A DNA stretch of 64,000 bases from Gemmatimonadaceae bacterium (GTDB taxonomy: Bacteria > Latescibacterota > UBA2968 > UBA8231): contig JAPOZM010000068.1 of NCBI GenBank assembly GCA_026706075.1, positions 62,001 through 126,000 on the forward strand. Reading direction: 5' to 3'. Positions 15,971 through 24,936 of this stretch are shown piece after piece; position 1 is the stretch's first letter, and every line of letters begins with the position of its first letter. Under the pieces are notes generated by a model. It saw only the letters and a program-made list of their open reading frames with translations, was not told the origin of the DNA and did no database searches. Both the position numbers and the translations under genes were made by a program.

Positions 15971-17299
15971 ATGGCGTTGGTACCCTGGATCCGCATCGGA
16001 CAGCCCCTGGAGAACGTCCTCGACGACTACGAGCGCATTCTCGACGCCTGGGACGCGGGCGGAATCCGCGGTCTCGTCTTCGGGCGGCTGGTCTTCGCCG
16101 ACGGCAAGGGCGGGTTCACGGTGCCGGCCTTCCGCCCCGACCCGGAGCCCTTCCGCCGGCGCGGCCTGGAGCTGGCCCCGGCGTCGGCCGAGCCCGACGC
16201 GTCCCGGGAGAAGCAGCTCCACGCCATGCTCGACGACGTCAAGCGGCGGGGGTGGCCGGTCCTCGTGTTCTGCCCCGGCCAGAGCACCCACAGCGTCTCG
16301 GCGCCGCCGGGGGAGGACCCCTTCGGAGCCCTGAACCACGCCGCCGTGTGGGAGGACGTGTTCACCGCCTTCCCCCAGGCCGACGGCGGCGTCATGGACG
16401 GCTGGGCCGAGCTGCCCTACGAGTTCGGAGCCGTCTTCCGCGGGCTCACCGCCGCCGACCGCCGCCGGGCGGAGGCCACCGGCCACGACGCCGACCGCCT
16501 GGACGAGGGGCGCCGGCAACTGATGGAGGCGTTCTCGCGGCTCACCCCCGGCCGCGTGCGCTACTACGGCCACCACGGCATGCTCTCGGCCATGAACCTC
16601 TTCGACCTTCGGGAGGACGGCGTCCACTGGCTGCGCTGGCGCCGCGAGGCGAGCCTGGCCGAGGGCCGCGCCTTCCGCGCCGAGCTCGACCGGCTGCCGC
16701 GCAAGCTGCTCCTCGGCAACGGCCTGCGCACGGCCATGTTCACCGGCATCACCGGCATCGACTACGCCGCCTGGGACGGGATCCTCGACCTGATGCTGGT
16801 GAAGCACTACTTCTGGCAGCGCGGCTTCGACGGCCTCTACGGCACGATCACCCGCTGGGTGGAGAAGGTGAAGGAGCTGAACCCGGGGCTGACCGAGGCG
16901 GACTGCTTCACCGTGGTGCGCGCCTGGTTCGGCACCGACCTGCCGGAGGTCGAGTCCAGGGCCGACATGGACCACGGCTTCCCCCAGGCCTTCTTCGACG
17001 AGACCGTGGCCGAGGAGACCCGCCGCGCCCTGGCCGCGGCGAGCCGGCCCGAGAAGGTCCTGCCCTGGGTGGACACGGGGCGCATGCCCCACCGCGGCGA
17101 CCCGATGACGGCGGGGGACCTCAAGCGCATCCTCGAGGCCTCGGAGGGGGCGGGCCTGCGGCGCTTCCTGTTCCACAACCACGGCCACCTGACGGCGGCG
17201 GAGTGGAAGGTGATCTCGCGCATGTGCGGCCGCGAGTGGGACGAGGACCCCGACGGCTACTGGCCGCCGAACTCGCCGCCCAAGGAGGTCTTCCGGTGA
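15971..17299 (+). CDS. Uncharacterised TIM-barrel-like protein (glycoside-hydrolase style)
   Basis: 442 residues without signal peptide. Strand-helix alternation (RGLVFGRLVFADG, PVLVFCPGQSTHSV, RVRYYGHHGML, GIDYAAWDGILDLMLVKHYFW, RRFLFHNHGHLTAAEW) fits a TIM barrel of the kind annotated as putative glycosyl hydrolase in marine genomes. I cannot assign a named family or catalytic pair. It overlaps the cysteine-hydrolase gene by 4 bp and follows the isomerase gene, so a role in carbohydrate breakdown is likely from context. Confidence 0.55.
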   Translation: MALVPWIRIGQPLENVLDDYERILDAWDAGGIRGLVFGRLVFADGKGGFTVPAFRPDPEPFRRRGLELAPASAEPDASREKQLHAMLDDVKRRGWPVLVFCPGQSTHSVSAPPGEDPFGALNHAAVWEDVFTAFPQADGGVMDGWAELPYEFGAVFRGLTAADRRRAEATGHDADRLDEGRRQLMEAFSRLTPGRVRYYGHHGMLSAMNLFDLREDGVHWLRWRREASLAEGRAFRAELDRLPRKLLLGNGLRTAMFTGITGIDYAAWDGILDLMLVKHYFWQRGFDGLYGTITRWVEKVKELNPGLTEADCFTVVRAWFGTDLPEVESRADMDHGFPQAFFDETVAEETRRALAAASRPEKVLPWVDTGRMPHRGDPMTAGDLKRILEASEGAGLRRFLFHNHGHLTAAEWKVISRMCGREWDEDPDGYWPPNSPPKEVFR

Positions 17300-18009
17300 C
17301 CGCCCTGGCCCTGCCGGTCCGCTGGTACCGCGGCGCCGGCTACTACCAGGGACAGGCGCAGGACGACGGGCTCGTCCACGCCACCCTGGACCTGGAGCTG
17401 GAGCGCACCGCCTTCATGATCGTCGACAGCGACTGCGGACCGGGAAATCCGTACGTCGAGGAGGGGATCGCCCCGGCCCTGGCGGCGGCGCGCGAGGCCG
17501 GCATGCACGTCATCTACATCCACAACGACTTCTCCCTGTGCGACGAGCCCGGCAGCATCAAGCGCGAGATCCACGGCACCCGCTGGGGAGATGCGGAGGC
17601 CGGCACCCGGGGGGCCCCGCCGCGGGAGCCGGTGAAGCCGGGCTACTCGCCCTCGATCCAGCCCCTGCCCCACGAGCCCGACTTCCCCAAGCGGGAGTGG
17701 TCGGGTTTCCACGAGACCCACGTCGACTACCACCTGCGCTGCCACGGCATCGAGAGCCTCGTGGCCGTGGGGTTCTCGCAGCGCTCCTGCCTCTACTTCA
17801 CCTGCGCCGGCGCGGTGGAGCACAACTACCGCGTCGTCATGCTGCGCGACTGCACCTCCTCCGCCGAGTATCCCGACACCGTCGACGAGTCCCTCGAGGA
17901 GGGCGGCTGGCTGCGCAAGGTGATGCTGCGCAACTTCGAGCACGTCGTGGGCTACACCTCGACGAGCGCCGAGTTCGCCGGCGCCCTGCGGGCCATGCCC
18001 CGGGGGTAG
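17296..18009 (+). CDS. Isochorismatase/nicotinamidase-family cysteine hydrolase
   Basis: 237 residues. The Asp of the triad sits in AFMIVDSDCGPGNPY (usually DMQNDF), the Lys in PKREWSGFHETHVDYHL, and the Cys in VAVGFSQRSCLYFTCAGA, where the family has the nucleophile after a small loop. It should hydrolyse an amide, ether or carbamate in the cytoplasm. The GTG start overlaps the previous stop and AAGGAGGTC sits 7 bases upstream. Substrate unknown. Confidence 0.83.
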   Translation: MTALALPVRWYRGAGYYQGQAQDDGLVHATLDLELERTAFMIVDSDCGPGNPYVEEGIAPALAAAREAGMHVIYIHNDFSLCDEPGSIKREIHGTRWGDAEAGTRGAPPREPVKPGYSPSIQPLPHEPDFPKREWSGFHETHVDYHLRCHGIESLVAVGFSQRSCLYFTCAGAVEHNYRVVMLRDCTSSAEYPDTVDESLEEGGWLRKVMLRNFEHVVGYTSTSAEFAGALRAMPRG

Positions 18010-18067
18010 CTCCGAGCCGCCCGGAGCCGCCCGTCGACCGGGCGGTTCCCGGCCGCAGCGGGTTACC

Positions 18068-19657
18068 GTGCGCGTCCCCAAGCCTTCGGCCGACACCAAC
18101 CAGCCCAGGCCGCCTTCCGCGGCAGGTTGCGCGTTGCGCGTCTCCATGCCGTCGGCCGCCACCCGGCAGTGCAGGCCCCTTTGCGCGGCTTCTCCGGGTG
18201 ACCGCAGAGGCCGCGGCCACCTGCTCGCATCTCTGTTCCTCGCCTTGCTGTGCGGCGTGCCCCTCCAAGGGGACGAGGCCCTGCAGCGGCAAGCCGAGGA
18301 GACCATGGTCAAGGCGGCGCGCTACTTCCGCGGCCAGGTGGCCACCAACGGCGGCTATCTCTGGCTCTACAAGAGCGACCTCTCCCGGCGCGAAGGAGAG
18401 GGGATCGCGTCGCCGACCACCATCTGGGTGCAGCCCCCGGGCACGCCATCGGTCGGCATGGCCTTCCTGCGCGCCTGGGAGGCCACCGGCGACACCCTCT
18501 TCCTCGGCGGCGCGGTCGAGGCGGCGCGGGCCCTGGCCTGGGGGCAACTGGCTTCGGGCGGCTGGGACTACCGGATCGACTTCGACCCGGAGAACAGCCG
18601 GAACTGGCACTACCGGCGCGATGTCGAGCAGGGCGACCGCGCGACCGGAGATCGCCGCAACCGCTCGACCCTGGACGACGACAACACCCAGAGCGCCCTG
18701 CGCCTGCTCATGCAGGTCGATCGGCAACTCGACTTCGCCGACGCGGAGGTGCACCGCGCCGCCCTCTACGGGTTGGAGTCCCTCCTCGAGGCCCAGTACC
18801 CCAGCGGCGCCTGGCCCCAGCGTTACGACGGCCGTCCGGACCCCGGCGAGTTCCCCGTCCGCAAGGCTCGCTATCCGGAGAGCTGGTCACGGGAGTACCC
18901 GAAGGAGCGTTACCTCGCGTACTACACCTTCAACGACAACGCCGTCGCCGACGTCATCGAGACTTTGATCCTGGCCCACCAGATCTACGGCGACGACCGC
19001 TGGCGCCTCGCCGCCGAGAGGGGCGGCGACTTCATCATCCTGGCCCAGATGCCCGATCCCCAACCAGCCTGGGCCCAGCAGTACAACCTGGACATGGAGC
19101 CGGCCTGGGCGCGCCGCTTCGAGCCGCCCGCCATCACCGGAGGCGAGAGTTTCGGCGTCATGCGGATCCTGCTGGAGCTGTATCTCGCCTGCGGGGAGCC
19201 GCGTTTCCTCGAACCGGTCCCCCGGGCCCTGGCCTGGGCCAGGGCCTCGCGGCTGCCCGATGGCCGCATGGCCCGGTTCTACGAACTGAAGACCAACCGG
19301 CCCCTCTACTTCACCCGGGAGTACGCGCTCACCTACAGCGATGACGACCTGCCGACCCACTATGCCTTCAAGGTGGGCAACCGCACGGATCGCATCGAGA
19401 GCCTGTACCGGCGCATTCTCGAGGAAGGCCGCGAAGCCGTCCTGGCCGAGCGCGCCCGGATGCGCCCGGTCGCTGCGGAACAGATCGAGGCCATCGTCGG
19501 CGCCCTCGACGCAGAGGGCCGCTGGGTGGAGGAGGGCCGCCTGAGGAACCCCGAAGACCGCCACGCGCCCATCGCCGCCCAGGTCATCTCCTGCCGGACC
19601 TTCAACCGCAACCTCGACCTGCTGTCCCGATACGTGGTCAGCCGGAGCCAGCCGTGA
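18068..19657 (+). CDS. Pectate lyase (polysaccharide lyase family 10-like), exported
   Basis: 529 residues as drawn. After an arginine/proline-rich lead comes a signal-like hydrophobic stretch (HLLASLFLALLCGVPLQGDE). The catalytic domain has STLDDDNTQSALRLL, PSGAWPQRYDG and YTFNDNAVADVIETL, matching the alpha/alpha-toroid PL10 pectate lyases (their D-N-x-T, G-x-W-P-Q and T-F-N-D motifs). It would cleave polygalacturonate by beta-elimination outside the cytoplasm. The GTG at 18068 has no good Shine-Dalgarno; an ATG at 18146 would give a shorter leader and is equally possible. Ends a sugar-catabolism cassette. Confidence 0.85.
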   Translation: MRVPKPSADTNQPRPPSAAGCALRVSMPSAATRQCRPLCAASPGDRRGRGHLLASLFLALLCGVPLQGDEALQRQAEETMVKAARYFRGQVATNGGYLWLYKSDLSRREGEGIASPTTIWVQPPGTPSVGMAFLRAWEATGDTLFLGGAVEAARALAWGQLASGGWDYRIDFDPENSRNWHYRRDVEQGDRATGDRRNRSTLDDDNTQSALRLLMQVDRQLDFADAEVHRAALYGLESLLEAQYPSGAWPQRYDGRPDPGEFPVRKARYPESWSREYPKERYLAYYTFNDNAVADVIETLILAHQIYGDDRWRLAAERGGDFIILAQMPDPQPAWAQQYNLDMEPAWARRFEPPAITGGESFGVMRILLELYLACGEPRFLEPVPRALAWARASRLPDGRMARFYELKTNRPLYFTREYALTYSDDDLPTHYAFKVGNRTDRIESLYRRILEEGREAVLAERARMRPVAAEQIEAIVGALDAEGRWVEEGRLRNPEDRHAPIAAQVISCRTFNRNLDLLSRYVVSRSQP

Positions 19658-19744
19658 GCGTGCGGCACCCCGGGGTCGGTCCGAAGCAGAGGGCGCCAGG
19701 TGCTGCAGGATCAGGCGATCCCGTCATTCGAGGCTGGCCCGGAT

Positions 19745-19765
19745 TGTGTATTATATTGCGACACA
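19745..19765. promoter_or_regulatory. TGTGT-N11-ACACA dyad over a TATTAT element (operator/promoter candidate)
   Basis: A 5-bp inverted repeat separated by 11 bp covers the only AT-rich stretch (TATTATATT, 19749-19757) upstream of the Cache gene at 19803. That stretch is a likely -10. A dimeric regulator binding here would control transcription. The -35 is weak. Confidence 0.4.
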
Positions 19766-19802
19766 TCCTTGTGGAGACGTCACCCATGGAAAGGAGATCA
19801 TC

Positions 19803-21443
19803 GTGAAGCATCTGAGCGCGGCACTCGTCGTGGGATTGGCAGGCTTCCTCGTCGCCACCGGACCCGCGGCCGCCCAATCCCCGGAGGTAACGGCCAGCGA
19901 CGTGGTGGACGCGGAAACGCTGGAAGCCTTCGTGGAAGGGGCGAAAGCATGGTCGGCGACGTTTACCGATCCCAACGACTTTCCGGCCTATGTGGCCACC
20001 ATCAGTACCGAGGGCGACTGGAAGCACGAGAACACGTACCTGATCCTCATGTTGCCGAACGGCACGGTGATCATTCATACCGATGATCCGACTGTGAACG
20101 GCCAGAGCCTCTACGAAGCGGAAGACGACCGCGGGACCAAGGTCGTGCAAGCCCTTCTGGCGGCAGCCGAGATGGGCGGAGGCCACGTCGAGTACTACTG
20201 GGACGACCCGGAGCAGGAGGGGGACGAAGAGACCGCCAAGACCGCCTACGCCACCAGCTACACCTCGGGAACGACGGCTACCACGGTGGTCATCGTCGGC
20301 GGCTATTACCAGGACCCCTCCCATGCCGTCCCGGCGACCTTCGATCCGTCGATCTTTGCCCCGCCCGAGGTCACGGCCGCCGACGTGGTCGATCGGGAGA
20401 CCCTGAAGGCATTCGTACACGGCTCGGTGGAGACTTACAACAAGGCCCTGGAGGAGTTCGAGCTCGACGACCTCCTGCCCCACTTTGAAATCTTCAGGGA
20501 AGAAGGAGGGCCCTGGAGGCAGGGTTCCATCTACTTCTTCCTGTTCACCACCGATGGCCATGTCATCTTCCACGGCGCCGACCGGGCACGAGAGCTGAGG
20601 GATGCGACCCTGTGGGAGGACATCCACGGAGTCAAGGTCGCCCAGGAGCTCATCAAGGTGGCCAGGGCGGGCGGCGGCTTCGTCGAGTACTACTTCGACG
20701 ATCCGGCGGTGACGGGAGACGAGGACCTCGGCTCGCCCAAGGTGGGCTATGCGGAGATGTTCACGTTCCAGGGCCGGGACTATATCCTCGGTGCCGGGTT
20801 CTATACCGGTGACGCAAGCCGGGACCTGGGCCCCGTTTCCCGTGCGGAAGTGCAGGCAGTGGTCCTGGGCGATGCCGTCGAGGGGTTGGCCGTCGAGTTC
20901 TCCCGCGCCACCTCCGGCCGCCCCGCCAATTACGCCTGGAACGCCTTCACCGGCGCCGACGGTCAGGTCTCCCTGACGATCTCCAGCACCAGGCGGGTGA
21001 CTGGTTTCTACCAGATCCGGGCCCGCAACGCCGCGGGGCAGACCGTCGGTCAGTGGCGCAGCATCCCCCTCAATCAGAACCGGCGCTACGTCCTGCGATT
21101 GACACTGGGCGGCGGCGCCAGGGTGGTGCGGTCCGAGCCCATGGCGTCAGGCAAGCCGGTGGCCCTGGCCAGCGGACTGGCACCGGGTGTGCCCAACCCC
21201 TTCAACAGCTCCACGCAGATCGCCTACCACCTGCCCGGCTCCGGTCCGGTGCAGCTGGTGATCTACAACGTGCTGGGTCAGCCCGTGCGTACCTTGGTGG
21301 AAGAGTTCCAGGGCGCCGGCTCCTACCGGGTCCAGTGGGATGCCCGCGACCAGCAGGGCGCCTCGCTGTCGTCGGGGGTCTACATCACCCGCCTGAGCCA
21401 TGCCGGCGGGGTGGAGACGCAGCGGCTGCTCTACCTGAAGTAG
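19803..21443 (+). CDS. Secreted tandem Cache-domain protein with FlgD-like C-terminal domain (paralogue 1)
   Basis: 546 residues. Signal peptide 1-24 (ends ATGPAAAQ). Two similar ~150-residue units follow, each starting VTAsDVVDxETLxAFV. Each has a strand like GTVIIHTDD or GHVIFHGAD, then a G-G-x-V-E-Y-Y-x-D-D-P segment, and ends in VGYAEMFTFQGRDYILGAGFY, which is the sCache_2 pattern of ligand-binding sensor domains. A ~90-residue Ig-like region and a FlgD-like/T9SS-type tail (PNPFNSSTQIAYHLPGSGPV... ending SSGVYITRL) follow. There is no membrane helix after the sensor, so it is exported or surface-bound rather than a receptor. The GTG start has AAAGGAGATC upstream. Confidence 0.8.
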   Translation: MKHLSAALVVGLAGFLVATGPAAAQSPEVTASDVVDAETLEAFVEGAKAWSATFTDPNDFPAYVATISTEGDWKHENTYLILMLPNGTVIIHTDDPTVNGQSLYEAEDDRGTKVVQALLAAAEMGGGHVEYYWDDPEQEGDEETAKTAYATSYTSGTTATTVVIVGGYYQDPSHAVPATFDPSIFAPPEVTAADVVDRETLKAFVHGSVETYNKALEEFELDDLLPHFEIFREEGGPWRQGSIYFFLFTTDGHVIFHGADRARELRDATLWEDIHGVKVAQELIKVARAGGGFVEYYFDDPAVTGDEDLGSPKVGYAEMFTFQGRDYILGAGFYTGDASRDLGPVSRAEVQAVVLGDAVEGLAVEFSRATSGRPANYAWNAFTGADGQVSLTISSTRRVTGFYQIRARNAAGQTVGQWRSIPLNQNRRYVLRLTLGGGARVVRSEPMASGKPVALASGLAPGVPNPFNSSTQIAYHLPGSGPVQLVIYNVLGQPVRTLVEEFQGAGSYRVQWDARDQQGASLSSGVYITRLSHAGGVETQRLLYLK

Positions 21444-21473
21444 CCAGAGCCTTCGGCAGCAGAGCGTCACGGG

Positions 21474-21506
21474 AAAGCCGCCTGGAGTCACCTTCAGGCG
21501 GCTTTT
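21474..21506 (+). terminator. Rho-independent terminator of the first Cache gene
   Basis: Stem AAAGCCGCCTG pairs with CAGGCGGCTTT around a 10-nt loop and runs into TTTTC. It lies 30 bp past the stop and just before the truncated sulfatase. Confidence 0.88.
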
Positions 21507-21523
21507 CTTCTATCTTGGGTCCC

Positions 21524-23030
21524 ATGGCCGGCGCCCTGAGAGAGGCGGGCTACCGCACCGGCCAGTTCGGCAAGTGGCACCTGGGCGACAGCCAGCCCCT
21601 CCGCCCCCACGAGCGCGGCTTCGAGCGCGCCGTCTACCACAACGGCGGCGGCATCGGCAACATCGGCGACCCCTGGGGCAACGACTACTTCGACGACACC
21701 TACTACGTCAACGGCGAACCGCGAGAGTTCGACGGCTACTGCACCGACGTGTTCTTCCGCGAGGGCCTGCGCTTCATCGAGGAGCACCGCAATGAGCCGT
21801 TCTACTGCCGCATCGCCACCAACGCGCCTCACGGCCCGCTGAACGTCGAGCCCCGCTGCGCGGCCGCCTACGCCGACTCCACCCCCCACGAGGACCGTGC
21901 CCGCTTCTACGCCATGATCACCAACATCGACCAGAGCTTTCGGCGTGCTGCTGCGGCGGCTGGACGAGCTCGGGCTCGCCGGCAACACCATCGTCGTCTT
22001 CATGACCGACAACGGCACCGCCAGCGGCGTGGAGTTGGACGCGCGGGGGTTTCCCCGGGAAGGGCCGGGCAGCTTCAACGCCGGCATGCGCGGCAAGAAG
22101 GGATCGCCCTACGAAGGCGGGCACCGCGTGCCCTTCTTCCTGCGCTACCCTGGCGGTGGCGCCGGCGGCGGCCGCGACGTGGAGCAACTCGGCAGCTACG
22201 TGGACTTCATGCCGACGATTCTCGACCTGTGCGGGGTGACACCGCCGGAGGAGCGCTCCTTCCATGGCCGCAGCCTGGCGCCGCTGATGCGCGGCGAGGA
22301 CGACGGCACCTGGGGAGAGCGGGTCCTGGTGGCGGACACGCAGCGCATCGCCCATCCCGCGAAGTGGCGCCTGAGCTCGGTGATGCGCGGCCCCTGGCGC
22401 CTGGTGCACGGCGTGGAGCTGTACCACCTCGGCGAGGACCCCGGCCAGCGCCGCGACATCGCCGCGGACCATCCCGGCGTGGTGGACGAGCTGCGCGCCG
22501 GCTGCGAGCAGTGGTGGGAGCGGGTCTCCGGGCAGTTCGACCGCGACGTGCCGATGGTCGTCGGGGGCGGCGCCGAACCGGTGCGGCTCACCACCCACGA
22601 CCTGCGCAACGAGGCGTGCAACGGCGCCTGGAACCAGCGCCAGGTGCGGGAGGGCCACGCCGCCAGCGGCTACTGGGCGATCGACGTGCGCCGCGCCGGC
22701 CCCTACCGCATCGAGTTGCGCCGCTGGCCGGAGGACGCCGGCCATGCCCTGGACGCCGGGATCGAGGGCGACGATGTCGAGTGGCGCCGCGACGCCATCC
22801 AGGAGCGGCACGCCCCGCACTACAGCGGCGGAGTGGCGCTGGCCATCGGCCGGGCGGCCCTGACCGTGGGCGGAAGGACCTACCACCAGGAGACTCCTCC
22901 CGGCGACACGGCGGCGGTCTTCGAGGTGTCCCTCGCAGCCGGTACCGATCAGCTCTCGGCGGCTTTCCACGACCGCGGCGAAAGGGCCATCGGCTCCTAC
23001 TACGTCACGATCCACCCCGCCGGCGGCTGA
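21524..23030 (+). pseudogene. Sulfatase remnant: N-terminally deleted and frameshifted
   Basis: The first frame starts MAGALREAGYRTGQFGKWHLGD, which is an internal motif of type I sulfatases. The preceding ~100 residues with the C/S-x-P-S-R formylglycine site and metal Asp pair are missing. At about 21938-21940 an extra T in CTTT shifts the frame; the sulfatase continues from LLRRLDELGLAGNTIVVFMTDNG through the GSPYEGGHRVPFF motif to the end at 23030, including the long C-terminal beta domain. It cannot be an active sulfatase. The frameshift alone could be a sequence error, but the missing 5' end cannot. Confidence 0.85.
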
Positions 23031-23061
23031 CCTCCGGCCACCACCGGAAGGAGTACTCCTG

Positions 23062-23889
23062 ATGATCATCGACACCCACACCCACTTCTACGATCCCACC
23101 CGGCCCGAAGGCGTGCCCTGGCCGTCGCCGGACGAGGAACTGCTGTACCGCACCGTCCTGCCCGAGCACTTCCTGGCCGAGGCGTCCCCGTGCGGGGTGA
23201 CCGGGACGGTGGTGGTCGAGGCGGCCTGCACGGTGGAGGACAACCAGTGGATCCTCGACATGGCCGACCGCAACCCCGTCATCGTCGGCTACGTGGGCCG
23301 GCTCGAGAGCGGCACCCCGAGGTTCGCGGAGCAGGTGGAGCGCTTCGCCGCCCATCCGGTCTTCCGCGGCATCCGCGCCTGGGGCGACCTCGACGGCGGC
23401 TTCCTCGACGAGATGAAGCTGCTGGCCGATCACAACCTCGTCCTCGACTGCGTCCCGGCCGACGACGAGGCGCGCGCCGGCTTCCTGCGCCTGGCCCGGG
23501 AGCTGCCGGATCTCACCCTGGTGATCGAGCATGTCGCCAACGCGGCAATCGACGGGGGGCCGCCCGACCCGGATTGGGCCGGCTTCATCGAGGCGGCCGG
23601 CGCCCACGGCAACGTCTACATGAAGGTGTCGGCCCTGACGGAGAAGAGCGCCGAGCAACCCGCTCCCGGCGATGTCGGCTACTACCGGCCTGCCCTCGAT
23701 GCGATGTGGAACGCCTTCGGCGGGGAGCGCCTGCTCTACGGGAGCAACTGGCCGGTGTGCGAGCGGGCGGCGCCCTACGCCACCGGTTTCGGCATCGTGC
23801 GCGAGTACTTCGACGGGAGGGGGGCCGAGGCCGCCGGGAGGTTCTTCTGGAAGAACGCCAGGGACGCCTACGAGTGGCCCGACCGCTGA
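23062..23889 (+). CDS. Amidohydrolase family protein (lactonase-like, COG3618 type)
   Basis: 275 residues opening MIIDTHTHFYDPTRPEGVPWP, the H-x-H metal motif plus W-P of sugar-lactone hydrolases. Others are VVVEAACTVEDNQWILDMA, DLTLVIEHVANAAID (metal His), HGNVYMKVSALTE and GGERLLYGSNWPVCE, where the G-S-N/D-W-P motif holds the late catalytic position. This pattern matches L-fuconolactonase/rhamnonolactonase-like enzymes, which open sugar 1,5-lactones. A good Shine-Dalgarno (GGAAGGAG) lies 9 bp upstream. Confidence 0.85.
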   Translation: MIIDTHTHFYDPTRPEGVPWPSPDEELLYRTVLPEHFLAEASPCGVTGTVVVEAACTVEDNQWILDMADRNPVIVGYVGRLESGTPRFAEQVERFAAHPVFRGIRAWGDLDGGFLDEMKLLADHNLVLDCVPADDEARAGFLRLARELPDLTLVIEHVANAAIDGGPPDPDWAGFIEAAGAHGNVYMKVSALTEKSAEQPAPGDVGYYRPALDAMWNAFGGERLLYGSNWPVCERAAPYATGFGIVREYFDGRGAEAAGRFFWKNARDAYEWPDR

Positions 23890-24039
23890 GCACGGGCCCG
23901 GCCCGGAAAACCACAGCCTGGCCGGATCCGCCGAGCGGCCCCCGCTGAAGCCGGGGGTTGCCCGGGGCCCCCGACCGAAGGCCCCGGTTGCGCGAGCCCC
24001 GGCGGTTCCCCCATGTTCCGCGGTAGAGGAGGAGGCCGC

Positions 24040-24936
24040 ATGTCGATCACCGACGCACAACTGCTGGAGTACGAGGAGCGGGGCGCCGTCACCATCGACG
24101 GCCCCCTCACCGACCGTGAGCTGGACCGGGTGGAGGCGGCCTGGGACCGGCTGAGGGCCGCCGGCGCAGCCCCGTACGAGGAGCCGGACTACGTCGATGC
24201 GTTGCAGCACCCCTTCTTCGAGGAGGTGGCGGCGAGGGTGCTGCGCGCCCGGGCCGTGCACTTCTGGTGGAGCATGGGACCCCATGCGCGCGCGCCGGCG
24301 CCGCCGCCTTGGGACGATCCCCACGAGCAGTGGGCCCGGGGGTGCCACACCGACGTGCAGGCCACCTGGACGGACTTCACGGCCACGCCCCGCCGGATCC
24401 GGGTGGAGATGTGGTTCTGGCTCAACGAGGTTCCCGTCCACCGCGGCGCCATGCGCGTCCTGCCCGGCAGCCACCGGCCGATCATGGAGTACTGGGACCG
24501 GGTGCTCACGGACGAGCACAAGGCGATGCTGCCCCGCGTGCACGGTCTGCGGCCGCCGCCCGTGCCGCCGCAGGCCCCGGCCTTCCCCGAGCACCTGCCG
24601 GACCCGGAAGGGGCGCCCTGGATCGAGCGCGAGCCCGTGCCCTGCGTGGCCCGCCGCGGCCAGGTCCTGGTGATGTGCAGCAGCGGCCTGCACTCGGCCT
24701 GGCAGAACGAGGACCGGGTGCCGCGCAAGGCGATGCTCTCCCCGTGGGTCGCCGAGGGCGTCCCCTGCGGCCTGCCGAAGGGACAGCGGGACTCGCTCAT
24801 GGCCCTCTTCCCGGCCCTCGCCGAACGGCTCCGCCCCGAGCGCGCCCACATCGTGCCCGAAGGCTTCGACTGGCTCTTCGAGAGCGACTACGAGCCCAAG
24901 TGGCCGGAGACCTTCCTGCCCGGCCACCCGGCGTGA
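24040..24936 (+). CDS. Phytanoyl-CoA dioxygenase (PhyH) family protein
   Basis: 298 residues. Iron ligands are H-x-D in RGCHTDVQATW and a distal His in SSGLHSAWQNE; the 2-oxoglutarate Arg is in DRVPRKAMLSPW. MWFWLNEVPVHRGAMRVLPGSHRP is the family core (strands with R-V-L-P-G-S-H-R-P). The ATG at 24040 has AGAGGAGGAGG upstream, so the in-frame ATG at 24013 is not used. Its stop overlaps the next gene (GTGA). Substrate not known. Confidence 0.88.
   Translation: MSITDAQLLEYEERGAVTIDGPLTDRELDRVEAAWDRLRAAGAAPYEEPDYVDALQHPFFEEVAARVLRARAVHFWWSMGPHARAPAPPPWDDPHEQWARGCHTDVQATWTDFTATPRRIRVEMWFWLNEVPVHRGAMRVLPGSHRPIMEYWDRVLTDEHKAMLPRVHGLRPPPVPPQAPAFPEHLPDPEGAPWIEREPVPCVARRGQVLVMCSSGLHSAWQNEDRVPRKAMLSPWVAEGVPCGLPKGQRDSLMALFPALAERLRPERAHIVPEGFDWLFESDYEPKWPETFLPGHPA

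Noticed and set aside
15254-17188. Long minus-strand open frame opposite the isomerase cassette
   Set aside because: Composition is Leu/Val/Glu/Arg-rich without motifs, typical of antisense frames in GC-rich DNA; the plus-strand genes have clear motifs.
18009-18068. GC-rich inverted repeats between the cysteine hydrolase and the pectate lyase
   Set aside because: Short CCGCCCG/CGGGCGG pairings expected in such GC-rich sequence and no T-tract; not called a terminator.
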